Positions 26,170 to 35,598 of a stretch of 64,000 nt of DNA are shown here, piece by piece. The position numbers were made by a program, and so were the translations under genes. The notes below the pieces were generated by a model. That model was not told where the DNA came from, made no database searches, and was given only the letters and a program-made list of their open reading frames with translations. Each line of letters opens with the position of its first letter. Within the stretch, counting starts at the first letter, position 1. The DNA lies in the NCBI GenBank assembly GCA_902362805.1, contig CABIXY010000001.1, forward strand, positions 124,001-188,000. Direction: 5' to 3'. This stretch comes from Eubacteriaceae bacterium. GTDB lineage: Bacteria > Bacillota > Clostridia > Peptostreptococcales > Anaerovoracaceae.

Positions 26170-26742
26170 TTATCTTTGCATCAGTAATTCCAGATAGGAT
26201 TTCCTGGTCAGATGATCCCTGGATATACCCAGCTTATCTAACAACTGCAGTAACTGCTCTACTGCAGCGTCTCGTTCCCCTTCTGCCTTTGTCAGAGTTT
26301 CCAGTTCTAAATAGTCACCAAGTCCTGCAACGCTATCCAGACAAAGGGTGACTGCTGCTTTCCCGTCCGCAGAGGGCATTTTCCATTCCTGCCTAATTTT
26401 ATCTACTGTAAACACTTCCTTGTAGCCCAAAGTCGTTAATAAATTTCTCATTACCGTAAGATTCCCGACAGCGGTTTCGTATTCCTGCCGTGTGCTGGAT
26501 TTTTGGTCCAGCTTAGGTCCTTTGTAGGTGATAAAGGTCTCGGAGCTGCCTGTGGTCAGATTACGACAGCTGCGAAGGCGCAGGGCTTCATCTGTCTTTA
26601 TAAAGTTGCGGTCGTTTCCGTTGAAATAGATGTCGATTTCCTGCAGACTGTCTGCCGGGACAAAACCCATCTCCGCCGCAGATCCTTGAATTCCCTCTTT
26701 TTTCAACTCCCCTAAATCAGCTTTGATTTCCACTTCTAACAT
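26170..26742 (-). CDS. CYTH-domain protein (class IV adenylate cyclase-like)
   Basis: A 190-aa protein with the defining ExExK motif at the N-terminus (MLEVEIKADL), then further tunnel residues in LRLRSCRN, ITYKGPKLDQKS, and YLELETLTK with the C-terminal DHLTRKSYLELL. Family members are CyaB-type class IV adenylate cyclases and triphosphate hydrolases. RBS GAGGAAAGTAAT. It is convergent with the HAD gene (13-base gap), so not part of that operon. The actual triphosphate substrate cannot be told. Confidence 0.9.
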   Translation of the reverse strand: MLEVEIKADLGELKKEGIQGSAAEMGFVPADSLQEIDIYFNGNDRNFIKTDEALRLRSCRNLTTGSSETFITYKGPKLDQKSSTRQEYETAVGNLTVMRNLLTTLGYKEVFTVDKIRQEWKMPSADGKAAVTLCLDSVAGLGDYLELETLTKAEGERDAAVEQLLQLLDKLGISRDHLTRKSYLELLMQR

Positions 26743-26965
26743 ATTACTTTCCTCACTTTCTGCTGTATCCCTATTTTCTTCTTATGTATTAAATTATATC
26801 AAAGTAAGGTCAGACAATCAATCAAAGGACTTGGAACCAATTTCAATAACAATATATATTCCTCGTTTTTCAGTGTAACGAAAAGAAAATACACAGGCAA
26901 CCCTAGTTTTCGGAAGATTTGAAATCTTTGCTTTACATTCCGCGAGAACGTGATATTATGAGAAT

Positions 26966-27048
26966 AGAAACACTGTTCCGGAATGACGTTCCGAAAAATT
27001 AATGGATTGGATTGCTGCTTGAATGCATCTTCAGGCAAGTGTTTTTTT
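26966..27048 (+). ncRNA. Candidate small RNA (about 83 nt)
   Basis: A sigma-70-like promoter (TTTACA at 26932-26937, 16 bases, TATTAT at 26954-26959) is followed by a short non-coding stretch with the hairpin CGGAA/TTCCG (26979-26993). It ends in a terminator-like hairpin TGCTTGAA / TTCAGGCA (27016-27037) and seven Ts at 27042-27048. The T-run is on the plus strand only, so it does not serve the leftward iclR gene. The 3' end overlaps the iclR 3' end in antisense. Confidence 0.4.
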
Positions 27049-27837
27049 CAATTCTTCGACAGTGTAATCCGCAGTTTTTAGAATGGCAGATATTTTGTGA
27101 GTAGCATCTAGAAGCCTGCTCTCAATATCCTCTTTTTTCGAGAGAATGCGGGATTTAGGACCTGAAACGCTGACTGCAGCAATGAGATTGTCGTTGGCAT
27201 CATAGATTGGCGCTGCAAAGCACGATAAACCGTATTCAAATTCTTCATCGTCATACATGATGCCACACTGAAGATATTGTTCCTTTGCCAATTGGAATGA
27301 CCTGTAGTCGATTACGGTGTTGGGGGTGCGCTTCTCCAAAGTATGCGAAAAGTATTCCTCCGCCGATGCCTCATCCATATGGGAGAGAATGGTCTTGCCC
27401 ATAGACGAACAATAGAGTTCGGATAAAGGCAGTAAATTAGCCACTAATAGATAAGATGCAGCAGGGATGTTAAAAAGTGTAAGGACATAGTTTTTATAGG
27501 CGATACCTAAATTGACATTTTCTTCAACAGCAACCGCTAATTCAGTTAATATTGGTTCAGAAATATTTTTTAAAGATAATGAAGCATGCACTCGATTGCC
27601 ATAGATGAGAAACTTAGGGCTGAGACTATACAAATCATCTGCGTTTTTGAAAAGCAGGCCAGCGGCTACCAGAGAGTTGAGGATTCTAAATGTTGTCACC
27701 TTAGGCATATCCAATATTTTTGCCAGGGTGCTGATACCAAGAGGTTCTGCTGATTCGCATAAGGCATCCAATATATCTACGGCACGAATCACTGCGCTGC
27801 TGGTATCGGATTTATTATCGGCTTGTTTATCTATCAT
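27031..27837 (-). CDS. IclR family regulator
   Basis: A 268-aa protein: N-terminal winged HTH (VDILDALCESAEPLGISTLA, then KILDMPKVTTFRILNSLVAAG) and a C-terminal GAF-like effector domain (GIAYKNYVLTLFNIP, MGKTILSHMDEA, GLSCFAAPIYDANDNLIAAVSVSGP). The ATG at 27837 has TAGGAGATATACA upstream, better than the longer frame from 27909. It is divergent from the sigma-54 activator at 27955 with about 117 bases between. IclR proteins commonly control catabolic operons in response to small acids; the target is not evident. Confidence 0.92.
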   Translation of the reverse strand: MIDKQADNKSDTSSAVIRAVDILDALCESAEPLGISTLAKILDMPKVTTFRILNSLVAAGLLFKNADDLYSLSPKFLIYGNRVHASLSLKNISEPILTELAVAVEENVNLGIAYKNYVLTLFNIPAASYLLVANLLPLSELYCSSMGKTILSHMDEASAEEYFSHTLEKRTPNTVIDYRSFQLAKEQYLQCGIMYDDEEFEYGLSCFAAPIYDANDNLIAAVSVSGPKSRILSKKEDIESRLLDATHKISAILKTADYTVEELKKTLA

Positions 27838-27954
27838 TGTATATCTCCTAAATATTCTGTATTTTAAATTAAATATAGCATATTTGGAAGAATATAGCAA
27901 GATTTGCAAATGTGACAGAGATAGAAAGAATGAAACAATTTGGTGGGAAAAGAT

Positions 27955-29304
27955 ATGGAAATAAATAATTTGGATAAGTTTACAAATGTCTATGGCAGAA
28001 TTGACGCCATACTGATTGTGAATAAAAATAACATCATAGAGTATTCGGCAATGGTCACAGAGGATAAGGAGTATCTGCGCACAGATGATATTTTAGGCAA
28101 GAATTTATTTGATGTATATCCGGAACTGGACGAAAAGAGCAGTACGCATGCCAGAGTGATGACCACAGGGCTGCCGGTGATCAATCAAAAACAGACGCTG
28201 ACTGAACCGTCTGGAAGGCGGCATACTTCGATAACCAGCACCTTTCCTATTGAAAATGGCGGGGAATTGATCGGCAGCATTGATTTGTCGGTGGATTTGT
28301 CTGAGAAGAGCAGCACTGCCCAAAGGCGAAAGCTTTTCTCCATGAATGACATTGTCACCTGCAACGAGTCAATGAATCTGATTAAGGAGAAATTGGCGAA
28401 GATTGCCAAAAATGATTCTCCGGTCATGGTGATTGGTGAATCCGGTACCGGCAAAGAATTGATCGTAGAATCAATACATACTCACAGTCACAGATGTCAG
28501 TATCCGTTCATCTCTTTGAACTGTGCGGCTGTACCGGATGCCTTAATTGAAAGCACACTTTTTGGAACCGTAAAGGGCAGCTTTACGGGGGCCGAGAATA
28601 GAAAGGGACTTTTTGAATTGGCTGACAAAGGCACATTGTTCCTGGATGAGATCAATTCTATGAATATAGAGCTGCAGGCGAAGTTATTAAAAGTTGTAGA
28701 AGAACAGAGATATATGAAAGTCGGCGGTGAAAGCTATATCGATGTAGATGTCAGATTGATTTCGGCTATGAATATCAGCGCGCAGGAAGCAATAGATGCC
28801 AAAAAGCTGCGGCAGGATCTTTTCTATCGACTCAGTGTAGTGCAGTTTCTCGTGCCGCCGCTGAGAAAACGAAGAGAAGACATTACATTGCTGGCGGAAC
28901 ATTTTATCACCATATATAACGAGAAGATGAATAAGCAAGTTTCTGGCATCAATGACTTTGCCATGAAAGTATTACAGGATCATTCCTGGCCCGGAAATGT
29001 ACGTGAGTTTAAAAATGTCATGGAGTCGGCCTTTAATGTGGTCGAGGGACAACAGATTCGTATGACAGATTTGCCGGATTATCTGATTACAGGCAGTAAT
29101 ATCCTTAGCGATTACGCAGAAGATGGCGTAACAGGAAATCTTGCACAAATGGTAGAGGATTATGAGAAAAAAATCATTTTGAAAGTTCTCAAATCATCGA
29201 CATCGCTTAATAATGCGTCGGCAAAATTGGGCATTACCAGACAGACGCTGAAATACAAAATAGAAAAAATGCATATCGATTATCAGACGTTACTTGGCAA
29301 GTGA
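27955..29304 (+). CDS. Sigma-54-dependent PAS-type activator
   Basis: A 449-aa enhancer-binding protein. N-terminal PAS domain (about 1-125, AILIVNKNNIIEYSAMVTED); AAA+ core with Walker A GESGTGKE, a GSFTGA loop (canonical GAFTGA with A to S), Walker B GTLFLDEINS, arginine-finger region LRQDLFYRLSVVQFLVPPLR; and a C-terminal Fis-type HTH (NNASAKLGITRQTLKYKIEK). GGTGGGAAAAGAT precedes the ATG at 27955. It faces the sigma-54 promoter and palindrome upstream of arcA, which it most likely activates. Confidence 0.93.
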   Translation: MEINNLDKFTNVYGRIDAILIVNKNNIIEYSAMVTEDKEYLRTDDILGKNLFDVYPELDEKSSTHARVMTTGLPVINQKQTLTEPSGRRHTSITSTFPIENGGELIGSIDLSVDLSEKSSTAQRRKLFSMNDIVTCNESMNLIKEKLAKIAKNDSPVMVIGESGTGKELIVESIHTHSHRCQYPFISLNCAAVPDALIESTLFGTVKGSFTGAENRKGLFELADKGTLFLDEINSMNIELQAKLLKVVEEQRYMKVGGESYIDVDVRLISAMNISAQEAIDAKKLRQDLFYRLSVVQFLVPPLRKRREDITLLAEHFITIYNEKMNKQVSGINDFAMKVLQDHSWPGNVREFKNVMESAFNVVEGQQIRMTDLPDYLITGSNILSDYAEDGVTGNLAQMVEDYEKKIILKVLKSSTSLNNASAKLGITRQTLKYKIEKMHIDYQTLLGK

Positions 29305-29361
29305 GGCAAATTTTTATACCGGCAAGGTGGTAAAATTTTTTGCATTCCTTCTATAAGAATT

Positions 29362-29391
29362 AAAAAAGTGTTGAAATTTCAACACTTTTTT
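29362..29391. promoter_or_regulatory. 30-bp perfect palindrome before arcA promoter
   Basis: AAAAAAGTGTTGAAA followed by its exact reverse complement, 2 bases upstream of the -24 element. It may be the activator site, a terminator for the activator gene (stem plus T6), or both. Confidence 0.65.
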
Positions 29392-29392
29392 C

Positions 29393-29410
29393 TTGGCATG
29401 ATTGTTGCGA
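29393..29410 (+). promoter_or_regulatory. Sigma-54 promoter of the arcA operon
   Basis: TTGGCATGATTGTTGCGA: the GG of -24 and GC of -12 are exactly 10 bases apart, close to consensus TGGCAC-N5-TTGC. The arcA start is about 70 bases downstream and a sigma-54 activator gene lies directly upstream. Confidence 0.85.
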
Positions 29411-29478
29411 TATAAAGAAATAAGAACAATCGCTTTAAGCTAATTGGTTTTATTTGACGCATATAGAAAGGAGAAACA

Positions 29479-30699
29479 ATGAGCAAGATTAACGTCTATT
29501 CGGAGATCGGAAGACTGAAGAAGGTCATGCTCCACAGACCAGGGGACGAGATTGACGGCGTGATCCCACAGACCATGCCCCGCCATCTATTCGATGACAT
29601 CCCGTGGAAGAAGGGGGCGCAGTACGAACACGACTGCTTCGCGGACATCCTGCGGGGTGAGGGCACGGAGGTGGTCTACATCGAAGACCTGTTCCGGGAT
29701 TCCTTTGACAGAGAGGGGAGCCGAGAGGCCTTCCTGGAGCGGTTCCTGGACGTCCACGGCATATATAACGGGCACCTAAGGAGCCAGCTGACGGAATACC
29801 TGCTGTCCCTGGACGCCCGCGGCATGGCCGATAAAGTCATGGCGGGGGTCAGGAAGAGCGACATCGGGGGGAGGGAGGCTTCGGACTTCCGCCGCTTCTT
29901 CCCGGACGAGGAATACGAGCGGTACCATACGGAGCCCCTGGCAAACCTGTATTACACAAGGGACCCCGGTTCCTCCATCGGACGGGGCATGAGCTTCCAC
30001 AACATGGAGAAGCTGGGCAGGGAGCTGGAGACCGTGGTCTGGCAGCACATCTTCGAGAACCATCCGGACTTTGCCGACGAGGACACGCCCATGTGGCTCA
30101 GTAACGAGAGCCCCTTCGGCATCGAGGGCGGAGACATCGCAGTTCTGTCTAAGGAAGTCATCGCCATCGGCAGCAGCCTGAGGACAACGCCGGAAGCCAT
30201 TGAGCAGCTGGCGCGCAGCATCCTGCCACGGGATTCCTTCAAGAAGGTGCTTGCCTTCACCATCCCCCACGACAGGAAGTTCATGCACCTGGATACGGTG
30301 CTGACTATGATCGACCATGATAAGTTTACCATCCATCCGGGCATCGAGGCGACACTGGACGTCTTCGAGATCAGCCTGGGCAGGGACGGGGAGCTGGTAT
30401 ACAAGGACCGTTCCGCCCCGGTGGAGAAGGTGCTTTCCCAGGCTCTGGGCCTTGACAGCGTGCAGGTACTGCGCTGTGCGGGCGGCTCCTACATCGATGC
30501 CGAGAGGGAGCAGTGGAACGACGGAACCAACACCCTTGCCATCGCGCCGGGGACGGTGGTGACCTACAGCCGCAATGAGGTGACCAACGAACTGCTGGAG
30601 AAGAATGGCATACGGGTGCTGCAGATGCCGTGCGGCGAGCTTTCAAGAGGCCGCGGCGGCCCGAGATGCATGAGCATGCCGCTAGTGAGAGAAGATTGA
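29479..30699 (+). CDS. arcA: Arginine deiminase
   Basis: A 406-aa enzyme hydrolysing arginine to citrulline and ammonia. Family landmarks are KVMLHRPGDEIDGV at the N-terminus, LYYTRDPGSSIGRGM, IEGGDIAVLS, the catalytic His in FTIPHDRKFMHLDTV, and the nucleophile Cys in GRGGPRCMSMPL at the C-terminus. RBS GAAAGGAGAAACA. The length is standard. The gene is visibly much richer in G+C, especially at third positions, than its neighbours, suggesting acquisition or high expression. It is transcribed from a sigma-54 promoter with a carbamoyltransferase and an NhaC antiporter; no carbamate kinase or ArcD is in the window. Confidence 0.97.
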   Translation: MSKINVYSEIGRLKKVMLHRPGDEIDGVIPQTMPRHLFDDIPWKKGAQYEHDCFADILRGEGTEVVYIEDLFRDSFDREGSREAFLERFLDVHGIYNGHLRSQLTEYLLSLDARGMADKVMAGVRKSDIGGREASDFRRFFPDEEYERYHTEPLANLYYTRDPGSSIGRGMSFHNMEKLGRELETVVWQHIFENHPDFADEDTPMWLSNESPFGIEGGDIAVLSKEVIAIGSSLRTTPEAIEQLARSILPRDSFKKVLAFTIPHDRKFMHLDTVLTMIDHDKFTIHPGIEATLDVFEISLGRDGELVYKDRSAPVEKVLSQALGLDSVQVLRCAGGSYIDAEREQWNDGTNTLAIAPGTVVTYSRNEVTNELLEKNGIRVLQMPCGELSRGRGGPRCMSMPLVRED

Positions 30700-30715
30700 T
30701 AGGAGGAAATAAACA

Positions 30716-31765
30716 ATGGAAGTAAGACACTTTATTGAGACAGATGATTTTACAAAGGAAGAATACCTTGAGATGCTGAAGGTGATCAAGACCTTGAAGG
30801 ATGCGGAGCGCAAAGGCATCCGCCTGCCGTTGCTGAAGGACCAGTCCCTGGCCATGATGTTCGACCAGCCGTCCACCAGAACCAGGGTCTCCTTTGAGGC
30901 GGCTATGACCCAGTTGGGCGGTCACGCCCTCTATCTGGAGACCAAGACACTGCACTGCGGGGAAGACCGTGAAACCATTAAAGACACGGCACAGGTACTG
31001 TCCGGCATGTGCGACGCCATCGAGATCAGGACAGAATCCCAGGACACCATCATCGAGCTGGCAAAATATTCTGATGTCCCTGTATTCAGCGGCATGAGTT
31101 CCAAGTGCATGCACCCGACCCAGGCCCTCTGCGATCTGTTCACCATGACGGAATACATGGAAGACGGAAAGCGAATCGAAGACCTGGTCTATATGTTCAT
31201 CGGCGATAACTCCGTGCTGGGCGACAACATCGGCGGCGTCTGCAGGACAGAGGCGAGACTCCTGTCAAAGATGGGTCTGACCTTCATCTCCTGCGCACCG
31301 AAGGAAGCGGAGATGGCGCCGGAAGACGCGGCATACTGCAAAGCGGAGATGGAGAAATCCGGCGGGAAATTTATCCAGACCAACGACCCCTATGAATACA
31401 TCGACCAGGTGGACTTCATCGCCACGGATGCATGGTGGTACCACGGCAGCGACCATCTGAAGGACAAGAAAATCGCTACCTTCTATCCGATGTACGCAGT
31501 CAATAAAGAACTGCTGGCAAAGGCGAAGCCGTCCGTCAAAGTGATGCACAACCTGCCAGGAAACCGTGGCTACGAAATCGCTGACGATGTTTGGGACAGC
31601 GAACAGTCCATCTTGATTCCACAGGCGGAGAACAGATTACATACAGAGAAAGGTCTGCTCGTCTACTTCATGTACCCGCTCCTGAAAGAGAAGGAAGCGC
31701 TGCACACAGAAGAAGATATCGTTTACTACAAGGATGTTGTCGACGAACTGGTCTTAGGAAAATAA
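30716..31765 (+). CDS. Putrescine/ornithine-type carbamoyltransferase
   Basis: A 349-aa transcarbamylase. The carbamoyl-phosphate site STRTR (DQPSTRTRVSFE) and HPTQALCD are intact. The C-terminal features (FYPMYAVN, ENRLHTEKGLLVYFMYP and a long helical tail) are more like putrescine carbamoyltransferase than ornithine carbamoyltransferase. The substrate loop reads DAWWYHGSD, and the usual HCLP motif is VMHNLPGNRGYE, with Asn replacing the catalytic-site Cys. It probably cleaves the citrulline made by ArcA, or a related carbamoyl amine, but the changed loop makes the substrate uncertain. RBS AGGAGGAAATAAACA, 16 bases after arcA. Confidence 0.82.
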   Translation: MEVRHFIETDDFTKEEYLEMLKVIKTLKDAERKGIRLPLLKDQSLAMMFDQPSTRTRVSFEAAMTQLGGHALYLETKTLHCGEDRETIKDTAQVLSGMCDAIEIRTESQDTIIELAKYSDVPVFSGMSSKCMHPTQALCDLFTMTEYMEDGKRIEDLVYMFIGDNSVLGDNIGGVCRTEARLLSKMGLTFISCAPKEAEMAPEDAAYCKAEMEKSGGKFIQTNDPYEYIDQVDFIATDAWWYHGSDHLKDKKIATFYPMYAVNKELLAKAKPSVKVMHNLPGNRGYEIADDVWDSEQSILIPQAENRLHTEKGLLVYFMYPLLKEKEALHTEEDIVYYKDVVDELVLGK

Positions 31766-31776
31766 CGGTAGAATGA

Positions 31777-31805
31777 CCGGGCGGATGGCAGAGCCGTCTG
31801 TCCGG
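31777..31805. repeat. Intergenic 13-bp hairpin
   Basis: CCGGGCGGATGGC / GCCGTCTGTCCGG pairs along all 13 positions (wobbles included) around an AGA loop. There is no T-run, so it is more likely an RNA processing or stability element between the carbamoyltransferase and nhaC messages than a terminator. Confidence 0.55.
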
Positions 31806-31880
31806 GATTCAGTGATTTATTCAGAGTTCTGGCAGAAATCAATAACTGAAGACAGCTGAATAGAGATAGGAGAAAGAAAG

Positions 31881-33371
31881 ATGGGGAAGAAAATACCGTT
31901 CTGGCAGGCGATACTGGTTATCGTGGTCACTGCCTTTAACATCTGTTATTGTCTGGGCGTGCTGGAGAATGTCTTTGGCAAAGCCTTTGCCTGTTCTTAC
32001 GGCGACATCCACGTGGGTCTGATCATATCAGCGATTTTTGCAGCCCTGGTGGCTGCAATCAATGGCTGGAAATGGCCAGTCATGGAGAAGGGTCTGCTGA
32101 AGTCCATCAACAGCACTATGCAGTCTATGCTCATCATCATTGTAACCGGCGCACTGATCGGTTCCTGGATCCAGGCGGGCATTGTGCCGGCCATGGTCTA
32201 TTACGGATTGGGAATTCTGAGCCCGGGCTTGTTCCTGGTGGCGACTTGCGTCATCTGCGCCATCGTGTCCTTATCAACAGGCACTTCCTGGGGCACCGCC
32301 GGCACCGTGGGCATTGCCCTGATCGGCATCGGCGGAGGTCTGGGGATACCCACTGGCGTCGCGGCAGGCGCGGTCATTTCCGGCGCCTATTTTGGCGACA
32401 AAATGTCTCCGCTGTCTGATACGACCAACATGGCCTCAGCGGTAGCTGGCGTCAACCTGTTCGAGCATATCCGCCACATGGTCTATACTGTGACGCCGAC
32501 CATGATCATCGCCTTGGTTTTGTACGCGATCCTCGGCATGCGTTACTCGGGAGAAACAGACATGTCCCAGGTAGAGGTTCTGCGCAGCGGTATTCTTGAC
32601 TGCTTCAACATCAATCCTCTCCTGGTGCTGCCTCCGCTGTTCGTCATCGTCATGATCGCCCTGAAGCTTCCAGCTTTACCAGGTATGCTCTTTGGTGCAA
32701 TCCTGGGGAGCGTCTTTGGCGTGATCTTCCAGGGCATTCCGATAGGCGATATCCCGTATGTATGGCATTATGGGTTTGAATTTGCAGATCCGGACAGCGT
32801 CCTGCCTGAACTGGTCGAGCTGCTGACAAGGGGAGGCATGGATTCCATGCTGTGGACCATCCACCTGATGCTCTGTGCTCTGGCGCTGGGCGGCATCATG
32901 GACTGCACTGGCATGCTGGGTGTCATCACGGAAACCATGATGCGCCATGTGAAGAGAAGGGGCTCCGTGGTCGTAACGACCCTGTGCACGGCCATCTTCA
33001 TCAACATCATCCCTGGCGATCTGTATCTATCCATCGTCATGACAGGCAGGATGTACAAGGAAGTTTTCGAGGACATGCGGCTCAAGCGGAAGAACCTGTC
33101 CCGTATTCTGGAGGATTCGGCGACTCTGACCTCCAACCTGGTGCCATGGAATGCCTGCGGTGCATATATGCAGGGCGTCTTCGGCATTCCTCAGTGGGGC
33201 GCGGGCGGTTATGCACCCTATGCCTTCCTCAATCTGATCTGTCCTTTCGTTTCTGCCTTTTATGGCTTCACCGGCATCACCATGGAGAAGATGACGGAAG
33301 AAGAGTATCAGCAGATTCTGATTGAAAGGGAAAAGGAGAAACAGGAAGCGCTAGCGGCTATTGAGGCATAG
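31881..33371 (+). CDS. NhaC family antiporter
   Basis: A 496-aa membrane protein with about 11-12 segments and the NhaC signatures [20 protein letters not shown] and [21 protein letters not shown]. The family includes Na+/H+ antiporters and amine or organic-acid exchangers (MleN-type). In the arcA operon it may exchange arginine for ornithine/putrescine or balance pH, replacing the missing ArcD. RBS AGGAGAAAGAAAG. It ends at a strong terminator. One of three NhaC paralogues in the window. Confidence 0.9.
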   Translation: MGKKIPFWQAILVIVVTAFNICYCLGVLENVFGKAFACSYGDIHVGLIISAIFAALVAAINGWKWPVMEKGLLKSINSTMQSMLIIIVTGALIGSWIQAGIVPAMVYYGLGILSPGLFLVATCVICAIVSLSTGTSWGTAGTVGIALIGIGGGLGIPTGVAAGAVISGAYFGDKMSPLSDTTNMASAVAGVNLFEHIRHMVYTVTPTMIIALVLYAILGMRYSGETDMSQVEVLRSGILDCFNINPLLVLPPLFVIVMIALKLPALPGMLFGAILGSVFGVIFQGIPIGDIPYVWHYGFEFADPDSVLPELVELLTRGGMDSMLWTIHLMLCALALGGIMDCTGMLGVITETMMRHVKRRGSVVVTTLCTAIFINIIPGDLYLSIVMTGRMYKEVFEDMRLKRKNLSRILEDSATLTSNLVPWNACGAYMQGVFGIPQWGAGGYAPYAFLNLICPFVSAFYGFTGITMEKMTEEEYQQILIEREKEKQEALAAIEA

Positions 33372-33393
33372 ACAGACAACAAATTAGACAAAG

Positions 33394-33428
33394 AAGGACG
33401 CTCTCTGTGCAGGGAGCGTCCTTTTATA
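33394..33428 (+). terminator. Intrinsic terminator of the arcA operon
   Basis: 13-bp stem AAGGACGCTCTCT / AGGGAGCGTCCTT (one wobble), GTGC loop, followed by TTTATAG. It lies between two convergent genes. Confidence 0.85.
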
Positions 33429-33448
33429 GATTTGACAGCGACGCATTG

Positions 33449-35218
33449 TCAATTGTCATTGTATTTTTCCAGCATGCGATAGAACGTGTTTCTGGAAACG
33501 CCAATCAACTCCGCAGCCTCTTTTTTGTTCCCGGCGGTCAGCTCTAAAGCCTCCTTTAACAGGCTGGCATAAGCATTGTCTATTTCGGCCAATTTTTGTT
33601 TCACCCGTTCTGCAGGCGTATCTGTAGAGATTGCTTTCAGCATGTAGCCTTTTGAAGCAATCGATTCTTCCAGGATCTCTTTGCTGATGATCTTGGACTT
33701 AGAGAGAACGGTAGCTCTGGTAATCACATTGCGCAGTTCCCGCACGTTCCCCGGCCAGTCATATGACATGAGGATTTTCTTCGCCTGGCTGCTCAAAATC
33801 TTTGGCGTGTCGCGATAAGGTGCGGCTGCCTGACTGAGAAAGGTGTCAGAGAGCAAGACTAAATCGTCCTTTCGATCGCGCAGCGGCGGGATTTCTAAGG
33901 TCAACACCTGTAACCGGTAGTAGAGATCTTGACGAAACAACCCTTCTTCCACCATTTCTGCCAGATTTCTGTTTGTAGCGGTAATAAGCCGGACATTCAC
34001 CGGAATCTGTTTGGAACTTCCGATTCTCGTAACCATCCAGGTTTCCAGGACTCTCAGTAGTTTAGATTGAAAATGCAGCGGAAGTTCCCCTACTTCGTCG
34101 AGGAATAGGGTGCCGCCGTCAGCCAGTTCGAACTTACCGATCTGCCCGTTTTTAGATGCTCCTGTGAATGCTCCGCCGACATAACCGAAGAGTTCGCTTT
34201 CAATCAAACCGTCAGAGAAGTTGGCACAATTCAGAGCGACAAAGGGGCCCTTGCGCCGCGGGCTGTAATTGTGGATTGACTGCGCGAACAGTTCCTTTCC
34301 TACGCCGCTTTCTCCAGTAATCAGAAAATTGAAGGGGCTGCTGGCATATTCTTTTGCCGTTCGTATTTTTTCTTTTATGGCTTTGCTCGCACCTACAATA
34401 TCATGAAAGGTATATTCTGCAGCAAAACCCATGATTTTCCTTGTACGCTTGATATCCTGCTGGCGGGAATGGGTGAGCTCGACCATACCTTTGACCTTGC
34501 CTGCATCGTCTAATACGGGATACATATCGTTGGAAACCAACTTGGACGCTTCCTGTGAATCAACAGGTTCAATGCGCACTTCCCAGTCGATGACTTCTTC
34601 TCCATTTTTTAGAACATCCATCATTTTCAGGCTGCTGCTGTTATCCTCCATGGAATGGACTTTTGCGCCGATGTCTCTGATCACATCATTGATGTTTCGT
34701 CCCAGAGCGTCTTCTAAGTTGGGGATTGATAAATCCTTACAAAAACTTGTATTTGCATATAACAGCGTCGCATTTTCGTCATAGATGGAAATGGCATTTT
34801 TGACAGAGTTCAGGCAGTGAAGGAGATGGCGGCTGTTGCTTTCATCTTTGTTGATCATTTCAAGTAAGGTGATGAGATCTTTTTGAATTCGCGCGACTAC
34901 CGCCGACTCCTGGTGACTGCAAAGAGAAATGATAATATAATCCTCCGCTTCACGAAAGAAGTGTAGTTCGTCATACTTCCCAAGCGCAGTCAGATTCAGC
35001 GTATGACCGGCTATTTCATCGCCTAAGGCGGCGGCTTTGCAGTGGAGAACCAGACCGTCCTGCCTGCAGAAGAGCATGAACTTTGTGGGAGGTTCGCTCT
35101 GCGCACACAGAAATTGAAAGAGGTTTCTTGCGAGGGCGGCTGATCCTGTGATCTGGCGATGCCCACTGGTTAGAGCCATTTCCTTAATATGCGTAATCAA
35201 AGTGTTTGTCGTTTCCAT
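33449..35218 (-). CDS. Sigma-54-dependent PAS-type activator
   Basis: A 589-aa enhancer-binding protein. An N-terminal sensory region (about 1-130) is followed by a PAS domain ([20 protein letters not shown]), an AAA+ core with [26 protein letters not shown] and [20 protein letters not shown], and a C-terminal Fis HTH ([20 protein letters not shown]). The ATG at 35218 has AGGAGAGGA upstream. It lies next to the proline-racemase and glycyl-radical genes, both with sigma-54 promoters, and is their likely activator. Confidence 0.93.
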   Translation of the reverse strand: METTNTLITHIKEMALTSGHRQITGSAALARNLFQFLCAQSEPPTKFMLFCRQDGLVLHCKAAALGDEIAGHTLNLTALGKYDELHFFREAEDYIIISLCSHQESAVVARIQKDLITLLEMINKDESNSRHLLHCLNSVKNAISIYDENATLLYANTSFCKDLSIPNLEDALGRNINDVIRDIGAKVHSMEDNSSSLKMMDVLKNGEEVIDWEVRIEPVDSQEASKLVSNDMYPVLDDAGKVKGMVELTHSRQQDIKRTRKIMGFAAEYTFHDIVGASKAIKEKIRTAKEYASSPFNFLITGESGVGKELFAQSIHNYSPRRKGPFVALNCANFSDGLIESELFGYVGGAFTGASKNGQIGKFELADGGTLFLDEVGELPLHFQSKLLRVLETWMVTRIGSSKQIPVNVRLITATNRNLAEMVEEGLFRQDLYYRLQVLTLEIPPLRDRKDDLVLLSDTFLSQAAAPYRDTPKILSSQAKKILMSYDWPGNVRELRNVITRATVLSKSKIISKEILEESIASKGYMLKAISTDTPAERVKQKLAEIDNAYASLLKEALELTAGNKKEAAELIGVSRNTFYRMLEKYNDN

Positions 35219-35598
35219 AAGCATTCCTCTCCTTTTCTGTGCTTTGCGGTACATCTTTTTCTACACAAAGGATACCACGGCTGCAAAAAAAATACAAGAA
35301 CGGTCATTCATAATGATAATGTAATGGAACGTGTCCGGGGGGCAGAGTTTTGCCGACGGATGGTCATAAGAACTGCCGTAAAATAAGGGGCTGCCCCATA
35401 AATTAAGAAACGGCGCAGAGCATTGTTTTGAAATGCTTTACGCCGTCTGGGCTGATTCCTGAAAAATGAGATAGAGTTTTAAGCTTATTGCGACAGCACC
35501 TTCATCTCTATATGCGCAGGTTCCCCCTGCGGCTTCTTTCAGCCCGTCACGCTCAATTTGCGCAGGCTTATCAAAATCAATGCAAAAAGCTCGTTACT
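35219..35598. other. Spacer with hairpins
   Basis: No gene seen. It contains the 11-bp palindrome GGGGCTGCCCC (35387-35397) and a two-level hairpin at 35410-35446 (ACGGCG/CGCCGT outside, GCATT/AATGC inside). The right part (35480-35590) shows no clear structure. Confidence 0.5.

Noticed and set aside
29776..30404. Long minus-strand frames opposite arcA
   Set aside because: Shadows caused by the high G+C content of arcA.
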